Shown: positions 17,101 to 23,347, numbered from the stretch's first letter. The stretch: 64,000 nt of DNA from an uncultured Porphyromonadaceae bacterium (GCA_902495075.1 CABUVO010000007.1:61095-125094), one strand, 5' to 3'. Made by a program: numbers and translations. The notes: generated by a model not told the origin, from the letters alone.

Positions 17101-17870
17101 CGCTCACGCAGCCTACGCTCGGTAATCTTCCATTCCTGGAGACTCTGGATATCCGTCGCACGGGCATTACCTCGCTCGACGGCTCCGGATGTCCCCGTCT
17201 CGCTCACCTTGATGCTCGTGGCTCTGCGCTGACGTCATTCTCTGTCGCTGAAACTTCGCCCATCAACGACATCGCAATGCCGGCTTCGCTCACCGATATC
17301 CGTCTTGTAGGTCTGCCGGATCTGACCTACACCGGTCTCGATGCCGCTTCCGGTCTTCGTGTCCCCTCGCTCGCAAAGGTGCTCACGATGCGCGTGGAGA
17401 CTTCTCCTAAGCTCGACGCCCGGAGAATGCTCCTCGATATCCTCGCCGGTCAGCAGAGCGTGAAGGTCCTTACCGCTGTTCGCATCAAGGACATGGATCT
17501 CAAAGGCGACGCCTCCGAGCTCCACACGCTCCTCGATAGAAAGGTCGCCGGTCTTGACTCTGACGGCAACCGTCAGGCTAAGCCCGTGGTCAGCACGGTC
17601 TATAAGCTGACCACCATACGCGATCAGAGCGACATCGACGAGCTGGAGGATAACATCGACGGTCTTACCATATTCACCGCGCTCGATGCCTTCATCGAGC
17701 TTGTTGACAAGGTTAACGGTGAATATTACTCCGGAGATTCAGAAGTCGAGACAGTCACCTTGGACTCCATCGGCGGGCATCTGGTCTACTACAATGGAGA
17801 AACCTACGATGAATACATCGCCAGGGCCTCCGAAGAAAATAGGTCTATTCACTCCATCATCACTGAATAA
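11193..17870 (+). CDS. giant tail fibre / receptor-binding protein
   Basis: A 2,225-residue protein. Residues 1-120 are Ala/Ser-rich and coiled-coil-like (SQNATNTASSAAATAVAANN), as in fibre stalks; a GIAPLDEYGKIPSRF motif typical of phage fibre N-terminal regions follows. Residues about 950-1130 look like a LamG/concanavalin-type jelly roll (YCHDFATRS, RLYLDGELVGHIGYTPG). Near residues 1,300-1,750 there are many aromatic and Asp/Asn-rich stretches, with an acidic GCTGDPECDPG part near 1710. Residues about 1975-2070 resemble leucine-rich repeats (LETLDIRRTGITSLDGSG). It is followed 2 bases later by the DGR target-family genes, which suggests a shared tail-tip adhesin apparatus. I see no VR in it. 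Confidence 0.65.
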   Translation: MADFSSLQSKVNALKAKVEQSSITPKYLGSILDDFITQMKSIDMTGMSEDVQTAVANATSALLKANQALTASQNATNTASSAAATAVAANNMASEALTKASQALSAANSAKTSVTNLQDKIGAYGGIAPLDEYGKIPSRFMPGAVDDVKEFAGKVANALFISASVSNLSTDAGCAVVYDTVTKRFLLRTASTSGDLVLNRSYYNNWGDGDAFGESVADGRKPFKDKIYVDVTTNKSYRWSGSDLVAIGSDLALGHTSTTAFPGDEGEQLRSEFDNFMENVLPDLALSESLDDVRDVCFEELDKLKGISIVPFSGTFNPDSAVHVTPPRAGVWFMPDRGYFYFVSSSYGLVDTDYNLFDSDHNPIGARQDRIFRYANNLYKVDNGKLKEMGGSQDGNCTNVSVEFPKSDTTDPYYTLETAIARIYEENRAKLGQQITFALTAKSWKQYQYIGPTVEHDDFCNVENWNDLAGMSAGKEPFINIDDLCGKPTASDYYSFESAIDALARLEASSGVTYRKAGMVITYRISESEMETLQLKRKVTDFGTRAAWGEFGGGGNKVVTKDDPAEGGKDAFSTGGAFNALPVDSEVRQEDGVVNIQLLNAAGDAIMPPISFAAATGGGTTSGTVVSMKFKQSPLSGALGQTIVAQAAIRSITMAGNNEVDNAIAKIELFDRDTNLLLWSSNVNKASSVSMEDFSFDIDFTPYFEAAGKRNFTVVATDEGGNTGQKYITVTAEDLTVSVDTVQVLNVREDAMLLTTSGRTSIDMFKFENNQSDKGIEALVEIFRNNKWEELQKTIVTDTFTKAVTLDPSALKLSHGAYPIRISGTSLNSGVKGNTVYTAIFVVDPTATTPLVAVRYNDNTGGKVKLYESIGFDVAVYNPAANQTIINTRIGNTLISQLLCDNSHTYHVDKQIQNGTEGETLKLYAKVVSASDLRDFRSYEVPITISGSVIDATLKEGALYCHDFATRSNTEADHSITDGGYSLTLKGANFTTNGFVDFLGCRCLRIAENVKGSHSHMPFASASLEAAGMAFQMRIATNNIKDPNAKLFECYDPDSGAGFYVKGNKVGIACKNGVKSVEERAFPCKQFVTVGVVVEPASIYVERSGVRYSAFRLYLDGELVGHIGYTPGRGDLFNGKNITMDGTNGDLYISYMMAYQTHYEWAQAWKNYLVKLSDTSAMIEEYNAENVLVSQTAEGTTAMRPSAAALWDRGMPYVVFVADDDVFTQFDNGTSTSDNFSMTVFYYDPVHPWRSFKATNCRIRRQGTTSAKRCKKNVRIYLSKASEITPLFPDYTNQDAIRTYALFRMKKVRVGENTMPVDLITIKVDFSDAGGANDCGVCDMANATYRALGPDYMTPAQRFFDGTWNGGDIHLENLEMNHSTANHPVAVFRSNSETLQNVWFEAKGNWKEDKGEQTALGFMNTPGYNLGCLNYQDGSFVEYYGLKTEDSLSQTEARFKADPTVDTTKVYLLTEYCGNRYRFMRYQDGAWKNTTGSMKQTGGKGTRSWKIKGDVLNPVDGYELLNYQGFCWWRGVVSLDEMMKTGTGFISSWVQKLIDKGQVTADLVPQWTYYFECMVNNDDLAIAYASGKKVPFELYRRLRFFDRCDNKKHPDTYAARWKQNLYKYVNVRSQMVYYGLTDYNSLYDQQAKNMQPMFFLEDGCWVENGVYYDAFDTADTCDVESEPSKMLPMRMYFNKVYDADGANGKDNDGGCTGDPECDPGKPTNEATGYTNPYAGWNSVLWAVLRLVQELIIDDSGTKTDLHTVIAAMRSVEANVDGSLMKPFSPEGATYFFLTKRLLRWPKLVSSYDGIRKYVQYTATADSIYFYALQGLGLTSLPDFIDKRWRIRDGYYQVASFYLNCFTFRIACAASAKIHITAGATGYFGIGNDAPTAASEVVYLEAGQSHSFTNFSHETGAQINIFQPDRLSKLDLSEVSVSSSGGALSFSSMVLLVTLLLGSDTHREIASNYEALTQPTLGNLPFLETLDIRRTGITSLDGSGCPRLAHLDARGSALTSFSVAETSPINDIAMPASLTDIRLVGLPDLTYTGLDAASGLRVPSLAKVLTMRVETSPKLDARRMLLDILAGQQSVKVLTAVRIKDMDLKGDASELHTLLDRKVAGLDSDGNRQAKPVVSTVYKLTTIRDQSDIDELEDNIDGLTIFTALDAFIELVDKVNGEYYSGDSEVETVTLDSIGGHLVYYNGETYDEYIARASEENRSIHSIITE

Positions 17871-17872
17871 TC

Positions 17873-18643
17873 ATGGCTTCAAACGAACAATCCGTTACTC
17901 TCCTGCGCCGTAATAAACGTGCGCAGGTCGAAGCTCTCAACGCTCTCGGTTTCAACCTCACCGAGAGCGCGAGAGCCGCCGATTTCCCCATGTATGTCAA
18001 GTGGGCTTCCGGTCTACTTGACCTCGCCGTGGCTGCCAACCGCATCAGCGATAACAAGAAATTCTTCTTCTCGCTCGATGAATGGCAGTCGCTATCTGCC
18101 ACCGAACAGAGCAAGTTCCTGCTCCGTGGCATCCGTGTCCGTGCCTATGCCAAATCGTTCATAGTCGCTCCGGATTCGCTCATGAATAAGCAGTTTGGCG
18201 CAAGGGACGTAAGCTGTCCCGATATCCACTCTTATTCGCTCATGAGGGACCTCTATACCTATGATGACGCCTACACCGAGACAACGCTTATCTCCGAAGG
18301 ATATGCCGCCGCCGGTAAGACCGATGTCATTGGCGCTCCTGCCGCTGACGCGGCTCTCGCTTACAAGGCGTTCACTCTCGACCGTGACGGGCTGGAGGAT
18401 GATTCCCAATGGTGTCTGCCTACTCCGGCTCACCTAATGATCATCTTCAGATGCATCAACGAGATTGATGCAATCTTCACCGCCGTCTGGTCGAGCGATT
18501 TCAAGATTAATCGATCTTCTCATTGGTCGTGCGGAAGATGGAGCAATAATGAGGTCTATCGCCTGGGTGTACAGTACGGCGGCTCGATATGGGTGGAATC
18601 GCCCACTACTGCTAACTGTGTGCGTCCGATTTGTCTATCCTAA
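17873..18643 (+). CDS. C-type-lectin-fold tail protein, non-variable paralogue of the DGR target
   Basis: A 256-residue protein clearly paralogous to the next gene: both start with LLR-NKRAQVEALNALG / LLRENREALVQSLNDLG type helices, share a KWASGL / KWSAGL motif, SLDEW / SLDEF, LRGIRVRA / LGLRIRA and a WCLP / WSLP segment before the C-terminal lectin-like part. Its end (SHWSCGRWSNNE ... ANCVRPICLS) aligns in pattern with the variable region of the neighbour, but the bases do not match the TR at non-adenine positions, so it is not a current VR. Probably a fixed tail-tip binding protein. Two bases separate it from the giant tail gene. Confidence 0.65.
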   Translation: MASNEQSVTLLRRNKRAQVEALNALGFNLTESARAADFPMYVKWASGLLDLAVAANRISDNKKFFFSLDEWQSLSATEQSKFLLRGIRVRAYAKSFIVAPDSLMNKQFGARDVSCPDIHSYSLMRDLYTYDDAYTETTLISEGYAAAGKTDVIGAPAADAALAYKAFTLDRDGLEDDSQWCLPTPAHLMIIFRCINEIDAIFTAVWSSDFKINRSSHWSCGRWSNNEVYRLGVQYGGSIWVESPTTANCVRPICLS

Positions 18644-18655
18644 TACCTGCGAGTC

Positions 18656-19457
18656 ATGAACAATATCAAAGAAGCACAACTCTTAAGAGAGAACCGTGAG
18701 GCCCTTGTGCAGAGCCTCAATGACCTTGGTATCGCCGCCGATGAGAACACTCCGATGTCAGAACTCATCGGACTCATGAAGTGGTCTGCAGGACTGCGTG
18801 ACCTCCGTCTCGCATGTCTCAATAAGTCCACCGGTGCCTATTCTGACTATTCCTTGGATGAATTCAACGCCCTCTCGGCTTCCGGAAAGGCCCAGCTCGT
18901 GAAGCTCGGACTCCGGATCCGCGCCGAGCGCCTTGACTTCATTATCTCCAAGGATAACATCTACCGCTCGAATGGTAATACATCCATGCCTTGGGCTTCA
19001 AGTTATGTGGATGTCCGCAACCTCACCAACTATGGCGCTGGCTCCACCGGGCATCTCCTTGATGTCGATGGCGAAGCCAACACAGATGCCATTCTCGCCT
19101 TCGGTGAGACAGCAAACGTGACGTTTGAGGCGGCTCAACAGGCGCGGGCTTATAAGGCTTCCACCGTTGCCGATGGCGGCTTCGATGACCCCACAAAGTG
19201 GTCGTTGCCGGCCATCGGACAGCTCTGGCTGCTCTATAAGTACAAGAAGGAAATCAATGCCGCGCTTACGTCATTTTTTTGGCACAACTCAGTTGATAAC
19301 TGACGAGTGGTACTGGTCTTCAACGGAATACGACGCTTCCGTCGCCTGGGTCGTCAACGTGAATAGCGGAGTCGTGGGCAACTTCAATAAGGGCAATGCA
19401 GGCAGGGTCAGGGCAGTGGCCCCGGTTCCGGTGGTTTCGGTTTCTGCGGCGATATGA
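18656..19457 (+). CDS. DGR variable (target) protein, interrupted by a frameshift
   Basis: The frame from ATG 18656 stops at 19303 (215 residues), but the C-terminal lectin-like part with the VR lies in the +1 frame and stops at 19457. The join is at a run of seven T (19274-19280). With six T the protein would read through FFGTTQLITDEWYWSSTEY, the signature of DGR C-type-lectin targets, and end VSAAI after about 266 residues. Domains: N-terminal helical part shared with the upstream paralogue, then the lectin fold whose exposed residues are VR-encoded. Either a reversible off state, a sequencing or assembly slip, or +1 translational frameshifting could explain it. A -1 shift hits a stop at once. 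Confidence 0.75.
19333..19452 (+). repeat. DGR variable repeat (VR)
   Basis: 120 bases aligned without gaps to the TR at 20162-20281. By hand count 17 differences, all at TR adenines (for example AAC to GTC, GGC, AGC or TTC, and ATG to GTG). The last 48 or so bases, ending GCGGCGA, are identical and would be the initiation-of-mutagenic-homing part. The stop codon of the target gene comes 3 bases later. Confidence 0.92.
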
Positions 19458-19475
19458 AACACTTCAGCACTTTCC

Positions 19476-19528
19476 CACTTGGCCTCTCGGAATCCCCGAC
19501 GATAGGAGGGGTGGAGAGGGGCTAAGTG
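19476..19528 (+). other. hairpin downstream of VR, possible DGR target-recognition structure
   Basis: CACTTGGCC-TCTC (19476-19488) pairs with GAGAGGGGCTAAGTG (19514-19528) with one wobble and a two-base bulge. An overlapping alternative hairpin is AGGGGC-TAAGT-GCCCCT (about 19516-19532). It begins 23 bases after the VR. In the Bordetella phage DGR a short GC-rich hairpin just after the VR is needed for homing; equivalence here is inferred. Confidence 0.4.
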
Positions 19529-19542
19529 CCCCTTACCGCGAA

Positions 19543-19583
19543 GCGGTCGAAAAATTTTTTGATTTTTCGACCGCCGCTTTTTT
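19543..19583 (+). terminator. strong terminator after the DGR target gene
   Basis: GCGGTCGAAAAAT (19543-19555) and ATTTTTCGACCGC (19562-19574) pair perfectly around six bases, followed by CGC and six T. It separates the target transcript from avd. Confidence 0.75.
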
Positions 19584-19632
19584 CACCCATCCCGATAAAA
19601 TATTACACTCCGATTCGGCGTTATTGCCGTGT

Positions 19633-20019
19633 ATGGCACTAACAGAAGATCTTCCCGTTTATCATTCGATGTACAATCTGCTCATGCTTGTCATGGATGC
19701 CCGTGGCACCTTCGACAAGTCATGCAAGTACATCGTTGGCGACAACATGGTCGAGCGTTGTCTGCAATGCCTGACACTCGTCCATTACGCCAATGAGGAC
19801 CGTCGCAAAGGTGCCCGAGAGGAACACCTTTCAAAGTTCCTCATTGAATTCGATATTTTCAAAACTCTTTTAATGGTATGTCGAGACAGGCGTCAGTTCA
19901 AAAAGTCCACTGTCCTCGCGGACATTTTCTCCCTCACTGCCGATGTGGAGAATCAGATTACCGCTTGGCGTAGGTCTTCCCGCGCAGCTGCCAAAAGCAG
20001 TGAGGCGGCTGGCGTCTGA
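19633..20019 (+). CDS. avd: DGR accessory protein Avd (four-helix bundle)
   Basis: A 128-residue, helical, basic-ended protein (EDLPVYHSMYNLLMLVMDA, YIVGDNMVERCLQCLTLVHYA, LSKFLIEFDIFKTLLMVCRDRRQF), the usual length and pattern of Avd/bAvd four-helix-bundle proteins. Avd forms a pentameric barrel that binds the reverse transcriptase and template RNA and is required for mutagenic homing. It lies between the target and the TR, the classical order. The frame is open further upstream, but that part overlaps the VR and terminator, so ATG 19633 is chosen. Confidence 0.78.
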   Translation: MALTEDLPVYHSMYNLLMLVMDARGTFDKSCKYIVGDNMVERCLQCLTLVHYANEDRRKGAREEHLSKFLIEFDIFKTLLMVCRDRRQFKKSTVLADIFSLTADVENQITAWRRSSRAAAKSSEAAGV

Positions 20020-20161
20020 AAGCCGGAGTCTTAGTAAGGGTAAGAGGAAACTCGGTGCACCGTGCATTCGGTGCCGTCTTGATTAAGAGAGAGCAACTGC
20101 GAAGTGATATCGGGTGACTCACCATTCCTCCCGGAGTGGTAAAATCAATAGTGGTCACAGT
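20020..20161 (+). other. leader region of the DGR template RNA
   Basis: 142 bases between avd and the TR without a gene. It contains a hairpin GCACCG-TGCATT-CGGTGC at 20057-20074. Position suggests the 5' part of the template RNA; no promoter was recognised. Confidence 0.4.
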
Positions 20162-20281
20162 ACGCTTCCAACGCCTGGAACGTCAACATGAATAACGGAA
20201 ACGTGAACAACAACAATAAGAACAATACAAACAGGGTCAGGGCAGTGGCCCCGGTTCCGGTGGTTTCGGTTTCTGCGGCGA
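20162..20281 (+). repeat. DGR template repeat (TR)
   Basis: 120 bases, invariant donor of the VR. The variable half is packed with AAC and AAT codons (read NNGNVNNNNKNNTN), which by A-mutagenesis can give many residues but no stop codons. The 3' half is identical to the VR end. It overlaps the 5' end of the reverse-transcriptase open frame. Confidence 0.92.
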
Positions 20282-21552
20282 CATCTTCAGCAGTCTATGA
20301 CATACCATTTTCTTCCATCATTGAGGCATGGCTTGACTACGAGGTTAACAAACGCTCGAGCAATTCATGCCTCAAATTTCGTTGGCACGTCCAGCGCGAC
20401 CTCAAGAGCCTATGGCTCCAGATGATTTCCGGCGAGTACACGCCCGGCAAGTCCATGGTGTTCATGGCTACCTATCCCGTTATGCGTGAGATTTGGGCTG
20501 GTGCATCCCGCGACCGCGTGGTGCACCATTGGGAGGCTCTCCGCTATAACGGACCCCTCGAAAATTATTTCGTATGGGTCGGCGACAAGTCCATGAACTG
20601 CCGGAAGGGCTATGGCTCTCTCCGGGCCGTCGAGACATTTCAGGAATCCATCCGCGAGTTCACCGAGAACTACACCCGTGATGATTGCTACATCGTGGGC
20701 GGTGACTTTAAGCAGTTCTTCCCGAGCATCAACAAGCCTCTGGCTTATGCCCTGATGGAAGATCTGCTCGTGTTCACATATCAGGGCAAGGATCTACAGC
20801 AGCTCCTCGCCCATCTCCGCGTTACCATTCATCATCGACCGCAGGACAATTATTTCAATATCTCGGATGAATCGCTCTGGAAGGATTATCCCAAGACCAA
20901 GAGCCTGTTTCATGCCGAGGGCTTCGCCCCGGGAAATCTGATATCCCAACACGTCGCCAATCTATTGGGCGCCGTGTTCACGCTTTACATGGTCTTCGCC
21001 AAGAAAGCGCAGGGATTCATCATTTTCGTGGATGACTGGAAATGTCTTGTCCGCACTCCAGAAGAGGGACGTCAGTTGATTGCTGACGCCCGTGAGTTCC
21101 TCAAGTCCGAACTCGGCATCACCCTGCATCCGGATAAGATCTACCTTCAGCACTACTCTAAGGGCACTCCTTTCGTCGGCTCCTTCATCAAGCCCGGACG
21201 TTGCTACATCTCCAATCGCACACGCGGTCATTTCATCACCGCTATGCGCAAGTTCAACGCCATGCCGGAGGCTCAGACTCATGCCGGACGTATGGCCCTG
21301 CTCGAAAAGCTACGCGCCTCGATCAATTCCTATCTCGGCATGATGGTTCACTACAAGAGCTACAAGATCCGCCGCAAGATCTGCGAGCAATACATCCTGC
21401 CATTCTGGGGAGAATACCTGTACTTTGTCGAGGATTTCTCCAAATGTGTCATCAAGGTCAAGTATGACCGCCGACATGTCATCAAGCACCGTCTCCGCTC
21501 GCACAAGTATGCCAGAAAGTTCATCCGTCCGAAATGGACACCCCAGGACTAA
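20188..21552 (+). CDS. DGR reverse transcriptase
   Basis: Open frame of 454 residues. RT features: REIWAGASRDRVVHHW (about 99-114), DFKQFFPSI with the motif A Asp (about 173), the DGR-type GNLISQ (about 249-254) in place of the usual QGxxxSP, and the catalytic FVDD (Asp about 282-283). It copies the TR RNA into cDNA with errors at adenines. The RT domain begins right after the TR (YDIPFSSIIEAW, about residue 35), and the only start codons before it lie within the TR: ATG 20188 or GTGs such as 20245. Codon use matches the phage. No maturase or endonuclease domain, so not a group II intron. Confidence 0.88.
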   Translation: MNNGNVNNNNKNNTNRVRAVAPVPVVSVSAATSSAVYDIPFSSIIEAWLDYEVNKRSSNSCLKFRWHVQRDLKSLWLQMISGEYTPGKSMVFMATYPVMREIWAGASRDRVVHHWEALRYNGPLENYFVWVGDKSMNCRKGYGSLRAVETFQESIREFTENYTRDDCYIVGGDFKQFFPSINKPLAYALMEDLLVFTYQGKDLQQLLAHLRVTIHHRPQDNYFNISDESLWKDYPKTKSLFHAEGFAPGNLISQHVANLLGAVFTLYMVFAKKAQGFIIFVDDWKCLVRTPEEGRQLIADAREFLKSELGITLHPDKIYLQHYSKGTPFVGSFIKPGRCYISNRTRGHFITAMRKFNAMPEAQTHAGRMALLEKLRASINSYLGMMVHYKSYKIRRKICEQYILPFWGEYLYFVEDFSKCVIKVKYDRRHVIKHRLRSHKYARKFIRPKWTPQD

Positions 21553-21620
21553 GGAATGAGAGCGTTGCTGTGGGAGGACACCTCCGGTTGCCCGGTGCCC
21601 GGAGGTCACTGACATCATGC

Positions 21621-21798
21621 CGAGTGGGGCTGCGCCGCGTTCCCTTACGATGCCCGCTTGTCACGGAGAGTCTCCCTAATTCCTCACTAAGCCTCAGGGA
21701 AACTCCGCTGCGCTCCGTTTCCCACTTCGGCACGTTCGTCTCACGGGCGGCTCACCGTTCTCGGCGCTCCTGCATTGTAGGGTCTCTCCACTCCGCCT
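21621..21798 (+). repeat. duplicated structured element, copy A
   Basis: Starts CGAGTGGGGCTGCGCCGCGT and ends around CCACTCCGCCT. About 80% like copy B by eye. It contains GGGAAAC (about 21707) pairing with GTTTCCC (about 21727), and a mini-hairpin CCTGC-ATT-GTAGG near the end. Confidence 0.65.
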
Positions 21799-21971
21799 GA
21801 TTGTCATTGCCCTTTCCGTTCCCTCGGTCTGCCCTCCGGTGCCCTCCCACGGCAACGCCCTCCCGTGTTCCCGCCCGCAAACCCAAGGGTCCATTTCCTA
21901 CTGATTCCTTCGGCACCGGTGCCCGCCATAGCCCTGACGCCTACGACAGACCCCCGACCCCGCGCCACGGT

Positions 21972-22140
21972 CGAGTGGGGCTGCGCCGCGTGTCCGTTAC
22001 GATGCCCGCTTGTCACGGAGAGCATCCCTAATCCTCCCTTAGCATGATGGGCAACGTTCCGTTGCCCATCACGCACGCTCGTCTTACGGGCCGCTCACCG
22101 TTCCGGCGCTCCTGCATTGTAGGGACACTCCACTCCACCT
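21972..22140 (+). repeat. duplicated structured element, copy B
   Basis: Same start and end blocks as copy A. At the place of copy A's GGGAAAC/GTTTCCC stem it has a different but perfect stem, GATGGGCAACG-TTC-CGTTGCCCATC (22046-22070). The mini-hairpin CCTGC-ATT-GTAGG is kept unchanged. Confidence 0.65.
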
Positions 22141-23041
22141 TTGTCGCAAGGTCGTCGGCTATCTCCGGCTCTGCTGCTATGGCACTGCACCGGAAGCCCA
22201 CCCCAGGCCCCTCGGGGCGAAGCCTGCCTGCACTGCCGGTCGGTGCCGAAGTGTCGGGCCATGGGGGGGTCAAGAAGATTTGGTCGTAACGGCTGATACG
22301 GACTGCCTCCTGCGTCGTTGTCTGTGTCATCCATACGCCCACGAAGCCTGTGCCTGCCTTTACGCCTACGACATCCGTCCACGGCGGCTTAGTATCTTAC
22401 GCCGATACGCCCTGCGGTCGGATCCGCGCAAGCTCCTCAGCTCTCTCGCCGTGTACGGAAGTCTCCGGCTTCAGGCGTGTCCTCTCCGCTTCTCTACGAG
22501 GACACACGGCAAAGGCATCGACATCTACTTGCCCCCGTGTGGCTCGCCCCTTCATGCACCTCCCTCCACGCAGCCAGTCTCCGCCCCGAGCCGTAACAAG
22601 GATGGTTCCGTGTCTATGTGCTCTCCGCTCCGCTCTAAGCACAGCCCGTCTACCGCACGAGTCTATAAGGAGCAAGCCGATACCGCCCTGCGTTGCGGTA
22701 TCGGCTTGCACGTTGGTCGCAATACCGCACGCGGTCGTGTCTGCCGAGTGCCGAGTCGTAACCAAAAGGGGGCATCATCGCGCATCCAACCGCATATTCC
22801 GCAAAATCAAAGAGGGGCAAGGGAACTCGCTCCATAGGGCGGACGGGGGGTCTTCCGACGGGAAAAGGGGAAAATTTCCCCTTTAATCCTCTTTAGTCGA
22901 TTTTAAATCAGTGTTTTACATTTTCGATGTCTGGAAAATCGTAAAAAACTCTAAAAATCGGCTGTATTTCTGTAAGAAGCGGCTGCTGAATCCCAGTATT
23001 TTAGCCAACTCAAAATCTACATCATTTTTTTTGGGTAGATT

Positions 23042-23073
23042 TTTGCGTAAGTCGCGGAAATTTGTTATATTTG
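23042..23073 (+). promoter_or_regulatory. promoter before the small membrane-protein gene
   Basis: TTTG at 23042-23045 and TATATTTG at 23066-23073, spacer 20. It lies 20 bases before ATG 23094 and supports that start. Confidence 0.65.
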
Positions 23074-23093
23074 TACATCTAAAAGAATTGATT

Positions 23094-23240
23094 ATGTTGA
23101 TGTTTTTCCTCATACTCGCGATTATCGTCATTTTCTTTGTTCCCGTAGGAGGCAAGCCCCAGGCTACAAGGAAAACAAGGTCGTACAGGCACAGGAAAAC
23201 ACGCAGGCTTCCGTGGTTCGAGCCACATCGCCGGCATTGA
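23094..23240 (+). CDS. 48-residue membrane protein with basic tail
   Basis: One hydrophobic segment (MLMFFLILAIIVIFFVPVGG, residues 1-20) followed by a very basic Arg/Lys/His tail (KTRSYRHRKTRR). It has its own promoter and terminator, so it forms a single-gene transcript between the non-coding block and the tape measure. No family recognised. Possible roles (lysogenic conversion, superinfection exclusion, accessory lysis) are guesses. The frame is open from 22911, but the promoter rules out an earlier start. Confidence 0.5.
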   Translation: MLMFFLILAIIVIFFVPVGGKPQATRKTRSYRHRKTRRLPWFEPHRRH

Positions 23241-23256
23241 TGATATGATATAATGG

Positions 23257-23286
23257 CGCCCCTCCATTTTCGGAGGGGCGTTTTTC
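23257..23286 (+). terminator. terminator after the small membrane-protein gene
   Basis: CGCCCCTCC (23257-23265) and GGAGGGGCG (23272-23280) pair perfectly around ATTTTC, followed by TTTTT. Confidence 0.8.
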
Positions 23287-23289
23287 GTC

Positions 23290-23321
23290 TTTTATGCCCT
23301 TCTCGGCAGTCTCTAAATTTG
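23290..23321 (+). promoter_or_regulatory. promoter of the tape-measure operon
   Basis: TAAATTTG at 23314-23321 fits TAnnTTTG; TTTT at 23290-23293 is placed 20 bases upstream. It lies within the first codons of the longest open frame (from 23294), so ATG 23348 is the likelier start. Confidence 0.5.
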
Positions 23322-23347
23322 CTCAAAATCATCATCTCTCCGATTTT

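Larger units (their letters stand above)
21553..22910 (+). ncRNA. long GC-rich non-coding block, candidate structured RNA
   Basis: About 1.36 kb between the reverse transcriptase and the small membrane-protein gene. Open frames exist in all six frames only because the DNA is GC-rich and poor in stops; none resembles a protein family. It holds a direct duplication (21621-21798 and 21972-22140) and several strong hairpins: ACCTCCGG/CCGGAGGT (21580-21606), GATGGGCAACG/CGTTGCCCATC (22046-22070), CAAGCCGATACCGC/GCGGTATCGGCTTG (22673-22708) and an AAAGGGGAAA/TTTCCCCTTT inverted repeat (22864-22884). No known RNA family was recognised. It could be a large phage ncRNA or a decayed region. Confidence 0.4.

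Noticed and set aside
18480..18643. End of the first lectin gene as a second VR
   Set aside because: It differs from the TR at most non-adenine positions, so it is a protein-level paralogue only.
19274..19303. Programmed -1 frameshift at the T run
   Set aside because: A -1 shift reads into a TGA within a few codons; only a +1 shift or loss of one T reaches the VR frame.
20190..20240. AAC-rich stretch as a simple microsatellite
   Set aside because: It is the variable half of the TR, matched one to one by the VR.
20188..21552. Group II intron or retron reverse transcriptase
   Set aside because: No maturase or endonuclease domain and no intron domain V nearby; the SQ motif, TR/VR pair and Avd identify a DGR.
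21553..22910. Many long open frames on both strands in the non-coding block
   Set aside because: They overlap each other in all frames, have Arg/Pro/Ser-rich random composition and resemble no family; GC-rich DNA simply lacks stop codons.
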